DNA of 38,170 nt, from NCBI RefSeq assembly GCF_022179325.1, contig NZ_BPQQ01000072.1, positions 1 through 38,170 of the forward strand, written 5' to 3'. Below the pieces are notes generated by a model, which saw only the letters and a list, made by a program, of their open reading frames with translations, was not told where the DNA came from and ran no database searches. This DNA comes from Methylobacterium isbiliense. Its GTDB lineage: Bacteria > Pseudomonadota > Alphaproteobacteria > Rhizobiales > Beijerinckiaceae. Numbering within the stretch: position 1 is the stretch's first letter; every line of letters begins with the position of its first letter. Positions 7,810 to 16,209 of the stretch are shown here, piece by piece. A program made the position numbers and the translations under genes.

Positions 7810-8712
7810 ATGCCTCTCGCCTCCTCGCTCCGCGGTGCGAAGGGTACCGTTCTGCGCGTCGCGCTGCTCGCGGCGTGCGGCGCCGGCCTCGCGGGCTGCG
7901 ACGCCCTCGATTCGATCAACCCGTTCGGACCCGAGAAGTACAAGCCCGAGGTCATCGCCCGCGTCCCCGCGGACAAGATGTACAGCGAAGGGCTGGCCAA
8001 GCTGGAGGACCGCGACTACGAGGCCGCGACCAAGAAGTTCGAGAACCTCGACAAGGAGTACGCCTACTCCGACTGGTCGCGGAAGGCGGTGCTGATGACC
8101 GCCTACTCCAACTACGAGAGCGCCCGCTACGAGGACGCGATCTCGGCCTCCAAGCGCTACCTGCAGCGTCACCCCGGCAGCAAGGACGCGGCCTACGCGC
8201 AGTATCTGCTGGCGATGTCGCACTACAAGCAGATCCCCGACGTGACCCGCGACCAGGAGCGGTCCGAGCGCGCCCTCGTCGCCCTGCAGGAGCTGGTGCA
8301 GAAGTACCCGACCTCCGAATACGCGGCGGATGCGAAGGCCAAGATCCAGATCACCCGCGACCAGCTCGCCGGCAAGGAGATGGCGGTCGGCCGCTACTAC
8401 CTGGAGCGGCGCAACTTCCCGGCGGCGATCAACCGCTTCCGCGACGTGGTGAGCAAGTACCAGACGACCCGCCACGCCGAGGAGGCGCTGGAGCGTCTCG
8501 TCGAGGCCTACATGGCGCTCGGCATCGTCGCCGAGGCGCAGACCGCCGCCGCGGTGCTCGCCCACAACTTCCCCGACTCGCCCTGGTACAAGGACGCCTA
8601 CGCGCTCCTCCAGAGCGGCGGCCTGGAGCCGCGTGAGGAAAAGTCCTCGTGGATCAGCAAGGCGTTCCGCGGCATCATCGGGATCGAGACCCGCACCGCC
8701 GAAGCCCAGTGA
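7810..8712 (+). CDS. bamD: outer-membrane assembly lipoprotein BamD (ComL)
   Basis: BamD is an outer-membrane lipoprotein of the BAM complex that inserts beta-barrel proteins. The 300-residue protein has a signal sequence ending in the lipobox LAGC, with Cys30 as the lipidated residue. Tetratricopeptide-like helical repeats follow (for example YSEGLAKLEDRDYEAATKKFENLDKEY split over adjacent helices), as does the family motif region around YYLERRNFPAAINRFRDVV. The start at 7810 is preceded by a GGGGAAGAA stretch. It lies 230 nt after lpxC, and no clear terminator is seen in that gap. The lpxC-bamD-recN order is typical of Rhizobiales. Confidence 0.93.
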   Translation: MPLASSLRGAKGTVLRVALLAACGAGLAGCDALDSINPFGPEKYKPEVIARVPADKMYSEGLAKLEDRDYEAATKKFENLDKEYAYSDWSRKAVLMTAYSNYESARYEDAISASKRYLQRHPGSKDAAYAQYLLAMSHYKQIPDVTRDQERSERALVALQELVQKYPTSEYAADAKAKIQITRDQLAGKEMAVGRYYLERRNFPAAINRFRDVVSKYQTTRHAEEALERLVEAYMALGIVAEAQTAAAVLAHNFPDSPWYKDAYALLQSGGLEPREEKSSWISKAFRGIIGIETRTAEAQ

Positions 8713-8879
8713 GCGCCGCCCGGGGAGGGCCGGCCCCCGCCTCCCGCCGGGAGGAGCGGTCCTCCTCCGCCAGGCCCGCGGATTTCGCGCGATGCGGCCG
8801 CGGCACCCCTCGCGCCGGCGGCCGGCTGCCTGTAGACAGCATCGGGATCCTCACCTCGTAGAGAGTCTGCACAGGCGGC

Positions 8880-10553
8880 ATGCTGGTTCAGCTCGCCATC
8901 CGCGACATCGTCCTGATCGACAAGCTTGAGCTGAACTTCCGCGACGGCCTCAGCGTGCTGACCGGCGAGACGGGTGCCGGCAAGTCGATCCTCCTCGACG
9001 CCTTCACGCTCGCGCTCGGCGGGCGCGGCGACGGCCGCCTCGTGCGCCACGGCGAGGCGCAGGGGCAGGTCACGGCGGTGTTCGACATCGCGCCCGATCA
9101 CCCCGCCCGGGCCGTCGCGGCCGCGGCCGACCTCGACACCGAGGGCGACCTCGTGCTGCGCCGCGTCCAGGTCGCGGACGGGCGCACCCGCGCCTTCGTC
9201 AACGACCAGCCGGTGGGCGTGCAGGTGCTGCGCGCTATCGGCGCGGCGCTGGTCGAGATCCACGGTCAGCACGACGACCGGGCGCTCGCCGACCCCACCA
9301 CCCACCGCGCCATCCTGGACGCCTTCGGCAACCTGCAGGCCGCGCAAGCCGGCGTGGCGGAGGCCGCGCGCCGGGTGCGGCAGGCGCGAAGCGCGCTCGC
9401 CGAGCACCGCGCCCGGGTCGAGGCCGCCCGCAAGGAGGCCGACTTCCTGCGCCACGCCGTAGAGGAGCTGGGTAGCCTCGACCCGAAGTCGGGAGAGGAG
9501 GCCGACCTCGCCGAGCGCCGCACCGGCATGCAGCAGGGCGAGAAGGTCGCCCGCGACCTCAACGAGGCCCTCGATGCGGTGGGCGGCCAGGGCTCGCCGG
9601 CGGCCCATCTCTCGTCGGCCCTGCGCAAGCTGGAGCGCCGGGCCGCGCAGGCGCCGGGCCTCGTCGACCCCTGCGTCGCCGCCCTCGACGCGGCGCTCGT
9701 CGCCCTCGACGAGGCCCGCAACACCCTGGAGGATGCGCTTCAGGCCGCGGAGTTCGACCCGCGCGAGCTGGAGCGGGTCGAGGAACGCCTCTTCTCGCTG
9801 CGGGCCGCGGCCCGCAAATACGACGTCGCGGCCGACGACCTCGCCGCCCTGCGCGAGCGCTACGCCGCCGACGTGGCGGCGATCGATGCGGGCGAGGAGA
9901 CGCTGGCGCGGCTCGAATCCGACCTCGCCGCGGCCGAGGACGCCTACCTCGCCAAGGCCCGCGCCCTGAGCCAGGGCCGCCGCAAGGCCGCGCTCAAGCT
10001 CGACAAGGCCGTCCAGGCCGAGCTGCCGCCGCTGAAGCTCGAACGCGCCCGCTTCATCACCGAGACCGCCACCGACGAGGACAGCCGCGATCCCGCCGGC
10101 CTCGACCGGGTGGAGTTCTGGGCGCAGACCAACCCCGGCACCCGCCCGGGGCCGATGATGAAGGTGGCGTCCGGGGGCGAGCTGTCGCGCTTCATGCTCG
10201 CTCTCAAGGTCGTGCTGGCCGACAAGGGCTCGGCCCCCACCCTGATCTTCGACGAGATCGACACCGGGGTCGGCGGCGCCGTCGCGGACGCGATCGGCGC
10301 GCGCCTCGCCCGCCTCGCGGAGCGGGTGCAGGTGGTGGCGGTGACGCACGCCCCGCAGGTCGCCGCCCGCGCCGCCACCCACTTCCTGATCGCCAAGGAG
10401 GCGGTGAAGGGATCCGACCGCGTCGCGACCCGGGTGAACCTGCTCGCCGCCGCGCCGCGCCGCGAGGAGATCGCCCGCATGCTCGCCGGCGCCACCGTGA
10501 CCGAGGAGGCCCGGGCCGCCGCCGCCCGTCTGCTCCAGGCCGCGGAGGCGTGA
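8880..10553 (+). CDS. recN: DNA repair protein RecN
   Basis: RecN is an SMC-like ATPase acting early in double-strand-break repair. The 557-residue protein has Walker A GETGAGKS at 29-36, a central coiled-coil region rich in Ala, Glu and Arg, the ABC signature SGGELSR near residue 430 and Walker B LIFDEID near 455-460. The start at 8880 gives the typical opening in which a short beta strand leads into NFRDGLSVLTGETGAGKS. No alphaproteobacterial SOS box (GTTC-N7-GTTC) was found in the 167 nt upstream, although RecN is often SOS-induced. In many Rhizobiales ligA follows recN. Here a short unknown gene and a LysM gene follow instead. Confidence 0.96.
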   Translation: MLVQLAIRDIVLIDKLELNFRDGLSVLTGETGAGKSILLDAFTLALGGRGDGRLVRHGEAQGQVTAVFDIAPDHPARAVAAAADLDTEGDLVLRRVQVADGRTRAFVNDQPVGVQVLRAIGAALVEIHGQHDDRALADPTTHRAILDAFGNLQAAQAGVAEAARRVRQARSALAEHRARVEAARKEADFLRHAVEELGSLDPKSGEEADLAERRTGMQQGEKVARDLNEALDAVGGQGSPAAHLSSALRKLERRAAQAPGLVDPCVAALDAALVALDEARNTLEDALQAAEFDPRELERVEERLFSLRAAARKYDVAADDLAALRERYAADVAAIDAGEETLARLESDLAAAEDAYLAKARALSQGRRKAALKLDKAVQAELPPLKLERARFITETATDEDSRDPAGLDRVEFWAQTNPGTRPGPMMKVASGGELSRFMLALKVVLADKGSAPTLIFDEIDTGVGGAVADAIGARLARLAERVQVVAVTHAPQVAARAATHFLIAKEAVKGSDRVATRVNLLAAAPRREEIARMLAGATVTEEARAAAARLLQAAEA

Positions 10554-10674
10554 GCCGCGGCGTCCGGCTGCCTTCGCAGCGCCTGGACCGCGCCGGTGCG
10601 AATGGTTAAGCTGGTGTCAGCCGAATCGCTGCCGCCTGCCTGTTTCGCGGCATCATGGTGAACAAAGCGGAAAA

Positions 10675-10689
10675 TTAACCGATTCTTTA
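10675..10689 (+). promoter_or_regulatory. CtrA-like site enclosing a GANTC methylation site
   Basis: TTAACCGATTCTTTA reads TTAA-N7-TTTA, one mismatch from the CtrA consensus TTAA-N7-TTAA. The spacer contains GATTC, a CcrM target (GANTC). A second GANTC, GAATC, lies at 10623-10627. The site is 80 nt upstream of the small gene at 10770. The match is suggestive only. Confidence 0.3.
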
Positions 10690-10769
10690 CCATGCGGGGC
10701 CGACACTCGGCGACGCAGGGATCGTCTGTTGCCGGGAAGCCCCCTGCCATGCGAGCGGGAGCGAACGCG

Positions 10770-10970
10770 ATGAAGCCGGAAGCCGTCACGTCGACCGAGA
10801 CGCCGACACGGGTGCTCGCCTCGCTCGGCGCCGAGATCCGGCGCCGCCTCGGCCACGGATTGCGCAGCGTCTACGAGCGGACGAGCGACGGGCTCCCGCT
10901 CACCACCGAGCAGATCCAGCTCCTCCTGCGCCTGCGCCATCGCGAGCGCGACCTGCAGCGCTCGCGCTGA
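10770..10970 (+). CDS. small unknown protein (66 aa)
   Basis: No family is recognised. The 66-residue product is strongly basic (LGAEIRRRLGHGLRSVYE, then LLLRLRHRERDLQRSR) and probably forms two helices separated by a short TSDGLPLTTEQ turn. It has no signal or membrane segment. The start at 10770 is supported by GCGGGAG 8 nt upstream. In-frame ATGs at 10692 and 10749 lack such a site. It is convergent with the LysM gene, with only 6 nt between the stops. The two-helix pattern is faintly reminiscent of NepR-type anti-sigma factors, but the conserved NepR residues are not clearly present, so no function is assigned. Confidence 0.6.
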   Translation: MKPEAVTSTETPTRVLASLGAEIRRRLGHGLRSVYERTSDGLPLTTEQIQLLLRLRHRERDLQRSR

Positions 10971-10976
10971 GGCGCG

Positions 10977-12509
10977 TCAGCCGCCCTTGCTGGCGGTGGA
11001 GGCGGCGGGCGCCTCGCCCGGAAGCACGAAGACCTGCCCCGGATAGATGCGGTGCGGGTTGCGGATCTGCTCCTGATTGGCCCCGAAGATCACCGTGTAG
11101 CGGGTGCCGCGCCCATAGGCCTTCCGGCTGATCGTCCACAGGTTGTCGCCGCGGGCGACCGTGGCCGTGCTGACCCCGGGGACGAACACCGTGCCGGGTT
11201 CTTGACCGGGTTCTTGGCCGGGTTCGTGCGCCCGGCCGGCCTCGGCAGGCTTCGGCGCGAGCGCCGCATCCGCGACGGGCGTGTGCGGACCGGCCGGCCC
11301 CTGCGGCGCCGCCGGCCGCTTCGACGCCTCCGCACCCCGTGCCGCGTCGTCGGCGCGGGTCGGTGCGGCCGATCCGCCCGGCTTGGCGGTGTCGTGCTTG
11401 GCGGTGTCGTGCCTGCCGGGTTCGGCCGGCTTGGCTGATGGAACCGGCCTGGGCAAAGCGGCGGAGATCCCCGGATCGGAACGGGCCGCCTCCTTGGACG
11501 GCTCGACCGGCTTGGCGGCCAGTATCTCGGGTGGCGTGCGGGGGGCTGCCGCCGGTGCCTTGACGGGCCCGACCGGCTTGGCGGGCTCGGCGGCCGCCAC
11601 GTCCAGCGTCGCCGGCACCGCGAACTTGACCTCGGACCGCGCCTTCACGCTGCCGGAGGCGGGGTCGACCTGATCGATGCGCACCCGGTAGTCGCCGGGC
11701 CGCACGCCGCGGCCGATCGCGAAGGCGATGCGGCCGTCCGGCCCCGCCTGCCCGGGGGCGATGAGCGTGTCGTTGAGATAGAGCCGCACCGCCGCGCCCG
11801 GGGCACCCCGGGCGCTGACGAACAGCTTGCCGCCGGCCTCGGCATCGACGCTCACGACCTTGATCGGCGTGGTGCCGGACGGGATCTCGGGCGCGGGCGG
11901 CGCGGCGGCGCGGCCCGCCGCCGGCGGCCGCAGCGGCTCGGCCTCGGGCCGCGACAGCACCTCGGTGGGCCGGCCCGGCGCCGTCATGGCGACCAGGGGC
12001 TTGCCGCGGCGGTCGGGCGCCAGCGCCACCACGGCGCTCTCGACGCCCGCGAGCTTCGTGCCGTCCGGCGCCACGCTGCGCAGGGTGATCTCGCTGTTGC
12101 CGGCGGGCAGGGGCGGGGGCGTCAGCGCGAAGTTGCCGGCCGGGTCCGCGGTCGTGCGGGCGAAGACCTCGCCGTTGCGCAGGATCTCCACCTGCGCGCC
12201 CGGCAGGGCCTGGCCGGCGATCACGCTGTCGCCCTCGGGCTCGATCCGGATGACGTCGAAGCTCGGGCTGCGCGCCGGTTCGGGCTTCGCCTCGGCCTTG
12301 GTTTCGGCCTGAGTTCCGGACTTGGGCGCGGCCTCCGGCAGCGCGGCGATGCGCCGCTCGGAGGCGGGATCCTCGACGCCGGGGGCAGGGGAGGGCGCTC
12401 CGCCGAGGGACAGCAGGCGCGTGCCGCTGGCGACCACGCCGATCAGCACGAAGCCGCTCACCAAACCGACGACCGCGAGATAGATCCCGCGCCGCAACTC
12501 CGCCGTCAT
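10977..12509 (-). CDS. membrane-anchored LysM-domain protein
   Basis: The 510-residue protein has one N-terminal membrane helix (about 8-28). A long Pro/Ala/Lys-rich periplasmic region follows, with Ig-like beta-sandwich segments around residues 80-300. A single C-terminal LysM domain sits at about 450-497 (TVARGDNLWTISRKAYG and then NPHRIYPGQVFVLPG). LysM domains bind peptidoglycan, so a role in tethering or remodelling the wall is inferred. The start at 12509 has GGGAG about 9 nt upstream, and a longer in-frame version to 12566 is less likely. Two short in-frame duplications are visible in the linker (HDTAK twice, QEPG twice), signs of slippage. Similar LysM proteins are common in Rhizobiales, and the exact role is unknown. 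Confidence 0.85.
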   Translation of the reverse strand: MTAELRRGIYLAVVGLVSGFVLIGVVASGTRLLSLGGAPSPAPGVEDPASERRIAALPEAAPKSGTQAETKAEAKPEPARSPSFDVIRIEPEGDSVIAGQALPGAQVEILRNGEVFARTTADPAGNFALTPPPLPAGNSEITLRSVAPDGTKLAGVESAVVALAPDRRGKPLVAMTAPGRPTEVLSRPEAEPLRPPAAGRAAAPPAPEIPSGTTPIKVVSVDAEAGGKLFVSARGAPGAAVRLYLNDTLIAPGQAGPDGRIAFAIGRGVRPGDYRVRIDQVDPASGSVKARSEVKFAVPATLDVAAAEPAKPVGPVKAPAAAPRTPPEILAAKPVEPSKEAARSDPGISAALPRPVPSAKPAEPGRHDTAKHDTAKPGGSAAPTRADDAARGAEASKRPAAPQGPAGPHTPVADAALAPKPAEAGRAHEPGQEPGQEPGTVFVPGVSTATVARGDNLWTISRKAYGRGTRYTVIFGANQEQIRNPHRIYPGQVFVLPGEAPAASTASKGG

Positions 12510-12614
12510 GGCGCACCACTCCCGATCCCGCCGGCTCCTCCACCGGTCCGATGTCGGCCGCGGCATCCGGCGCGCGGTACGCCTTCAGGTCGACAACGCT
12601 GCAGCATCCCGGCC

Positions 12615-12644
12615 ATAGTATCAGGCCTGTCGCGAAGACACCAA
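12615..12644 (-). promoter_or_regulatory. candidate promoter for the LysM gene
   Basis: On the minus strand TTGGTG (12644-12639) and TACTAT (12620-12615) are 18 nt apart, about 105 nt upstream of the LysM start. The region is the 270-nt divergent gap shared with the LOG-family gene. The match is moderate. Confidence 0.3.
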
Positions 12645-12779
12645 GCTGCGGCGCTCCTCCCCGTCGGACGGGACACGGATTTTGGACCGAATCTTGCGCG
12701 GTATGGCCTGACCGCCCCGCTGAGCAAGGGGATTGGGCGAGGGGGACCACGAGACGCAGCGGAAGAGTGCGGAGCATCG

Positions 12780-13373
12780 ATGCGAACGGTTTGCGTGTAT
12801 TGCGGCTCGGGCTTCGGCACCGATCCGGCCTTCCGGGAGGCCGCCCGGAGCCTCGGCCGCGCCCTGGCGGAGGCCGGGATCGGGCTCGTCTACGGCGGCG
12901 GCAATGTCGGCCTGATGGGCACGGTGGCGGGGGCCGTCCTCGATCACGGCGGCCACGTCACGGGCATCATCCCGGACTTCCTGAAATCCCGCGAGCGCAT
13001 GCTCGACGACGTGCAGGAGACCATCGTCGTGCCGGACATGCACACCCGCAAGCGGCTGATGTTCGAGCGCTCCGATGCCTTCGTGGCCATGCCGGGCGGC
13101 ATCGGCACCCTGGAGGAGCTGGTCGAGCAGATGACCTGGGCGCAGCTCGGCCGGCACACCAAGCCGATCCTGCTGCTCTCGGTGGCCGGGTTCTGGACGC
13201 CGCTGCTCACCCTGCTCGACCACATGCGCCGCAACGGCTTCATCCGCGAGGGGCTGGACCTCAACTACCTCGTGGCGCACCGGTCCGACGAGGTCGTGCC
13301 GATGCTGCGCGACGCCGTGCGCCACGCCCCAACCCGCCCCGAGGCGGACGCGCTGATCGAGGAGCGGTTCTGA
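12780..13373 (+). CDS. LOG-family nucleoside 5'-monophosphate phosphoribohydrolase (TIGR00730)
   Basis: The 197-residue protein belongs to the LOG/lysine-decarboxylase-like family, whose members hydrolyse nucleoside monophosphates, including cytokinin riboside 5'-monophosphates, to release the free base. The signature PGGIGTLEE is at 105-113 with the catalytic Glu113. The nucleotide-binding glycine motif GGGNVGLMG is at 39-47 and HTRKRLM starts at residue 88. It is full length for the family. It is divergent from the LysM gene and convergent with cysS. The true substrate is not decidable from sequence. Plant-associated bacteria can release cytokinins through such enzymes, but a housekeeping nucleotide role is equally possible. 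Confidence 0.92.
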   Translation: MRTVCVYCGSGFGTDPAFREAARSLGRALAEAGIGLVYGGGNVGLMGTVAGAVLDHGGHVTGIIPDFLKSRERMLDDVQETIVVPDMHTRKRLMFERSDAFVAMPGGIGTLEELVEQMTWAQLGRHTKPILLLSVAGFWTPLLTLLDHMRRNGFIREGLDLNYLVAHRSDEVVPMLRDAVRHAPTRPEADALIEERF

Positions 13374-13449
13374 GGCCCGCGGCCGCGAGCCGGATCAGCG
13401 GCCCGGCATCCGCGACGATGATCGGCCGGCGGTCCGCCGGTGCGATCAC
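13372..13449 (-). pseudogene. remnant of a PIN-domain gene translationally coupled to cysS
   Basis: A GTG (13449-13447) overlaps the cysS TGA stop in a GTGA arrangement and opens a frame. After a short lead it reads IIVADAGPLIRLAAAGL, the start of PIN-domain (VapC/DUF3368-like) nucleases, including the first catalytic Asp. The resemblance stops exactly where the frame meets the 3' end of the opposing LOG gene. Beyond that it is an Arg/Pro-rich antisense shadow down to 13261. About 26 codons of PIN-like sequence remain, against roughly 130-160 in an intact protein. It is best read as a gene truncated by deletion. A chance match is possible. Confidence 0.5.
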
Positions 13450-14828
13450 GGGGTGGCGGTCCAGGTCGTGGTGCCGTCCTTGTTGTCCTTCACGGTGACG
13501 CCGAGCGCGGCGAGCGCGTCCCGCAGACGATCGGATTCGGCCCAGTTCTTCGCCGACCGGGCCGCACCCCGCTCGGCGATCAGCCGCTCGACCGCCGCGA
13601 CGTCGAGGCCCGAGGCGGCGACGGCCGCCTGCTCGCGCGCCGAGCGGGTCGTTTGCAGGAAACCCAACGCGCCCGCGCCGGCCTTCAAGGCCGCCGGATC
13701 GTCCAGGCGGTGCAGCTCGCTCAGGGCCGCCGGGGTGTTGAGGTCGTCGAGGAGCGCCTCGCGGACCGGGCCGGGCAGGTCGGCCGCCGGGGCGGCGTCG
13801 CCGACCGCCGCGTACCAGCGCTCCAGGGTCCGGCCCGCCTCCTCCAGCCCCCGCAGCGTCCAGTCGATCGGCTGGCGGTAATGCGTGCGCAGCATGGCGA
13901 GGCGCACGACCTCGCCCGGCCAGTCGGCCAGCACCTCCCGCAGGGTCACGAAGTTGCCGAGCGACTTCGACATCTTCTCCCCCTCGACCTGCAGGAAGCC
14001 GTTGTGGAGCCAGACATGCGCCATCACCGGCGTCCCGAAGCAGCAGCGCGACTGCGCCACCTCGTTCTCGTGGTGCGGAAAGACGAGGTCGATGCCGCCC
14101 GCGTGGATGTCGAAGGTCTCGCCGAGATGCTTCCACGACATCGCCGAGCACTCGATGTGCCAGCCGGGGCGGCCCGGTGCGGCGATCCCGCAGGGCGACG
14201 GCCACGCCGGCTCGCCGGGCTTCGAGGGCTTCCAGAGCACGAAGTCGAGGGCCGAGCGCTTGTAGGGAGCGACGTCGACCCGCGCGCCGGCCTCCATCTC
14301 GTCGAGGGGCCGCTTCGAGAGCGTGCCGTATTCGGGCATCGAGGGCACGTCGAACAGCACGTGGTCCTCGGCCACGTAGGCGTGGCCGGCCGCGACGAGC
14401 CGCTCGGCCATCTCGACCATCTCGCGGATGTGGTCGGTGGCGCGCGGCTCGATGAAGACCGCCCGGCCGCCCGGCCGGTTCACGTCCTCCGGCATCAGCA
14501 CGCCGAGCGCCCGCAGATCCCGGTGGAAGGCCGCGAGCGTCTCGTCCGTGAGGGTGCGGATCGAGATGCCGCGCTCGGCCGCGCGCGCGTTGATCTTGTC
14601 GTCCACGTCCGTGACGTTGCGGACATAGGTGACGCGCGCCTCGCCGTAGAGCCGGCGCAGCAGGCGGAAGAGCAGGTCGAAGACGATGATCGGCCGCGCG
14701 TTGCCGATATGGGCCGCGTCGTAGACCGTGGGGCCGCAGGCATACATCCGCACGTTGCCCGGATCGATCGGGGCGAACGGCTCCTTGGCCCGGCTGAGCG
14801 TGTTGTAGAGGCGCAACAACGGGGCCAT
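13446..14828 (-). CDS. cysS: cysteinyl-tRNA synthetase
   Basis: CysS charges tRNA-Cys and is a class I aminoacyl-tRNA synthetase. The 460-residue protein has the zinc ligand Cys31 in [10 protein letters not shown], the HIGN signature at 40-43, the WHIECSAM and HHENE zinc-site segments and the KMSKS loop at 285-289. The length matches the family. The C-terminal anticodon-binding region ends in [12 protein letters not shown]. The start at 14828 leads directly into [14 protein letters not shown], the normal beginning. The stop overlaps the start of a PIN-domain remnant by four bases. The gene is convergent with the LOG-family gene. Confidence 0.97.
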   Translation of the reverse strand: MAPLLRLYNTLSRAKEPFAPIDPGNVRMYACGPTVYDAAHIGNARPIIVFDLLFRLLRRLYGEARVTYVRNVTDVDDKINARAAERGISIRTLTDETLAAFHRDLRALGVLMPEDVNRPGGRAVFIEPRATDHIREMVEMAERLVAAGHAYVAEDHVLFDVPSMPEYGTLSKRPLDEMEAGARVDVAPYKRSALDFVLWKPSKPGEPAWPSPCGIAAPGRPGWHIECSAMSWKHLGETFDIHAGGIDLVFPHHENEVAQSRCCFGTPVMAHVWLHNGFLQVEGEKMSKSLGNFVTLREVLADWPGEVVRLAMLRTHYRQPIDWTLRGLEEAGRTLERWYAAVGDAAPAADLPGPVREALLDDLNTPAALSELHRLDDPAALKAGAGALGFLQTTRSAREQAAVAASGLDVAAVERLIAERGAARSAKNWAESDRLRDALAALGVTVKDNKDGTTTWTATP

Positions 14829-15161
14829 GAAACACCTTCGCGTCGATGGAGGCCGCGCCCGCTCCGGAGCGCTCTGGCCACGCTTCTAACTCGTTGCCGC
14901 GCCGTCCGTCCCGGTGCCGGACGGGCCATCCGGCGGGGCGCGCCGCGTCCGCCGATTCCCGCTCCTGTTGCAGCGGCGAGACGCCGTCCGCGGCCGATCC
15001 GGGTTAGCTCAATTCCGCGCGCTTTTCGAGAAGCGGCCGCGGCGATTCGGGGAAGTCGATCGCCCGCCCGGCGGAATCGGAACGCATGCAGCTTCGGTTG
15101 AAGCTTTCTTTACCGAACGCTCACAGTCTCCAAGCGCTCAGACGATCCGGAAGGCACCCCC
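14829..15161. other. divergent gap between cysS and a small exported-protein gene (333 nt)
   Basis: No gene is supported. The gap contains the cysS leader on the minus strand and the leader of the gene at 15162. A small perfect hairpin (AGCTTC, loop GGTT, GAAGCT, 15090-15105) followed by TTTCTTT resembles a terminator on the plus strand, but no gene upstream needs one. No convincing promoter pair was found. Confidence 0.5.
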
Positions 15162-15485
15162 ATGCGTCGCATCCTCGCCGTCCTCGGAACTCTCGGTCCC
15201 CTGGTCCTCGCCGCTCCGGTGCTGGCCGGCGAAACCGCGGCCACGTCCGGCGTCGAGAAGACCTTCCTGATCCCGTCGAGCGACGGCTACGGCGTCGCCG
15301 AGTGCCTCAGCATCGGGGCGGGCGAGTGCGGCCAGGTGGTCGCCGACGCGTGGTGCGAGTCGCAGGGCTACGCCCGGGCCGCCTCCTTCGGCACCGCCGC
15401 GCAGGACGAGTATACCGGCGCCATCGACGCGCCCCCGGTCGCCCGCGCGGCCGATCGTCCGATCCGCATCACCTGCAGGGACTGA
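15162..15485 (+). CDS. small exported protein of unknown function
   Basis: The 107-residue product begins with a typical Sec signal peptide (MRRILAVLGTLGPLVLAAPVLA, cleavage near residue 22), written here as one basic-hydrophobic segment. The mature part of about 85 residues contains four cysteines (ECLSIGAGECGQV, DAWCESQGY, ITCRD), probably forming two disulfides in the periplasm. No family is recognised. The start at 15162 follows GGAAGGCACCCCC. It is convergent with the creA-like gene, with 31 nt between the stops. The GC-rich codon use matches its neighbours. Confidence 0.75.
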   Translation: MRRILAVLGTLGPLVLAAPVLAGETAATSGVEKTFLIPSSDGYGVAECLSIGAGECGQVVADAWCESQGYARAASFGTAAQDEYTGAIDAPPVARAADRPIRITCRD

Positions 15486-15516
15486 CCTGCAAGGATTGAG
15501 GCGCCGGACCGGCTCC

Positions 15517-16047
15517 CTATCCCTTCAGGAAGTCGCCGCATTTCGGCGGCGGCTCGGTGCCCCACGGCATCAGCGGCACGGTCGAGGTCGAGTTCTTGGG
15601 TGAGCCCTCGATCACCTTGTCCGAATAGACCATGTAGACCAGGGTATTGCGCTTGGCGTCGCAGCCCCGCACGATCTGCATGCTCTTGAAGATCAGCGAG
15701 CGGCGCTCGCTGAACACCACCTCGCCCTGCGTCAGCTTGCGCTTGATCTGGACCGGCCCGACCTGCCGGCAGGCGAGCGAGATGTCCGAGACCTCCTCGG
15801 CCAGCCCCAGCGTGCCCTTGATGCCGCCCTTCTCGGGCAGGGTGTAGTGGCAGGCGACGCCCGCCACGTCGGGGTCGTCGATCCCGTAGACGACCAGCTT
15901 GTCGTTCGGCGTCAGCGGGCGCCACACCGTCGACTTGTCGAAGATCCGGTCCGGCTCCTGCGCCAGGGCCCGAGACCCCGCGAGACCGAACCACGCCGCC
16001 GTCCCTGCCGCCAGACACGCCGCCATGAGACCGTGCCGCCACACCAT
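15517..16047 (-). CDS. creA: CreA-family periplasmic protein
   Basis: The 176-residue product matches the CreA family, a conserved proteobacterial periplasmic protein of unknown function. It has a signal peptide (MVWRHGLMAACLAAGTAA, cleavage after ALAQ) followed by the family-typical segments IFDKSTVWRPLTPNDKLVVYGIDDPDV, split around conserved Asp residues. CHYTLPEKGG, SDISLACRQVGP, FSERRSLIFKSMQIVRG and LVYMVYSDKVIEGSPKNSTS also appear. The start at 16047 is supported by GGGGATCAGG upstream. It is divergent from the DUF2865 gene, which begins 162 nt away. The family assignment is confident, the role unknown. Confidence 0.88.
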   Translation of the reverse strand: MVWRHGLMAACLAAGTAAWFGLAGSRALAQEPDRIFDKSTVWRPLTPNDKLVVYGIDDPDVAGVACHYTLPEKGGIKGTLGLAEEVSDISLACRQVGPVQIKRKLTQGEVVFSERRSLIFKSMQIVRGCDAKRNTLVYMVYSDKVIEGSPKNSTSTVPLMPWGTEPPPKCGDFLKG

Positions 16048-16209
16048 TCGCCTGATCCCCGTCAAAGCCTCGTTAACGCATGTAGGGAGGCTGTCGCGCC
16101 GCCGCGAGGGCGGGTAGAACGATGGCGGTTCCGCGGTCGAGCTTTCGCGGGACGCCTTCGCCCGGACCCCCGCGGCCCGGCTCCGCTTCCTCCGTTGCGC
16201 CCAGACACC

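Noticed and set aside
8713-8879. SOS box upstream of recN
   Set aside because: No GTTC-N7-GTTC or GAAC-N7-GAAC pattern is present in the gap.
11171-11230. GTTC repeats spaced by 8 nt resembling LexA sites
   Set aside because: Spacing is wrong for LexA, and the repeats are explained by the coding duplication of QEPG in the LysM gene.
15003-15080. tRNA-like D-arm sequence TTAGCTCAATT
   Set aside because: No matching acceptor stem, anticodon arm or T-loop GTTCGA at the required distances.
15090-15111. Terminator-like hairpin AGCTTC-GGTT-GAAGCT followed by T-rich sequence
   Set aside because: It lies upstream of both flanking genes, so there is no transcript for it to end. It was kept only as a note in the gap entry.
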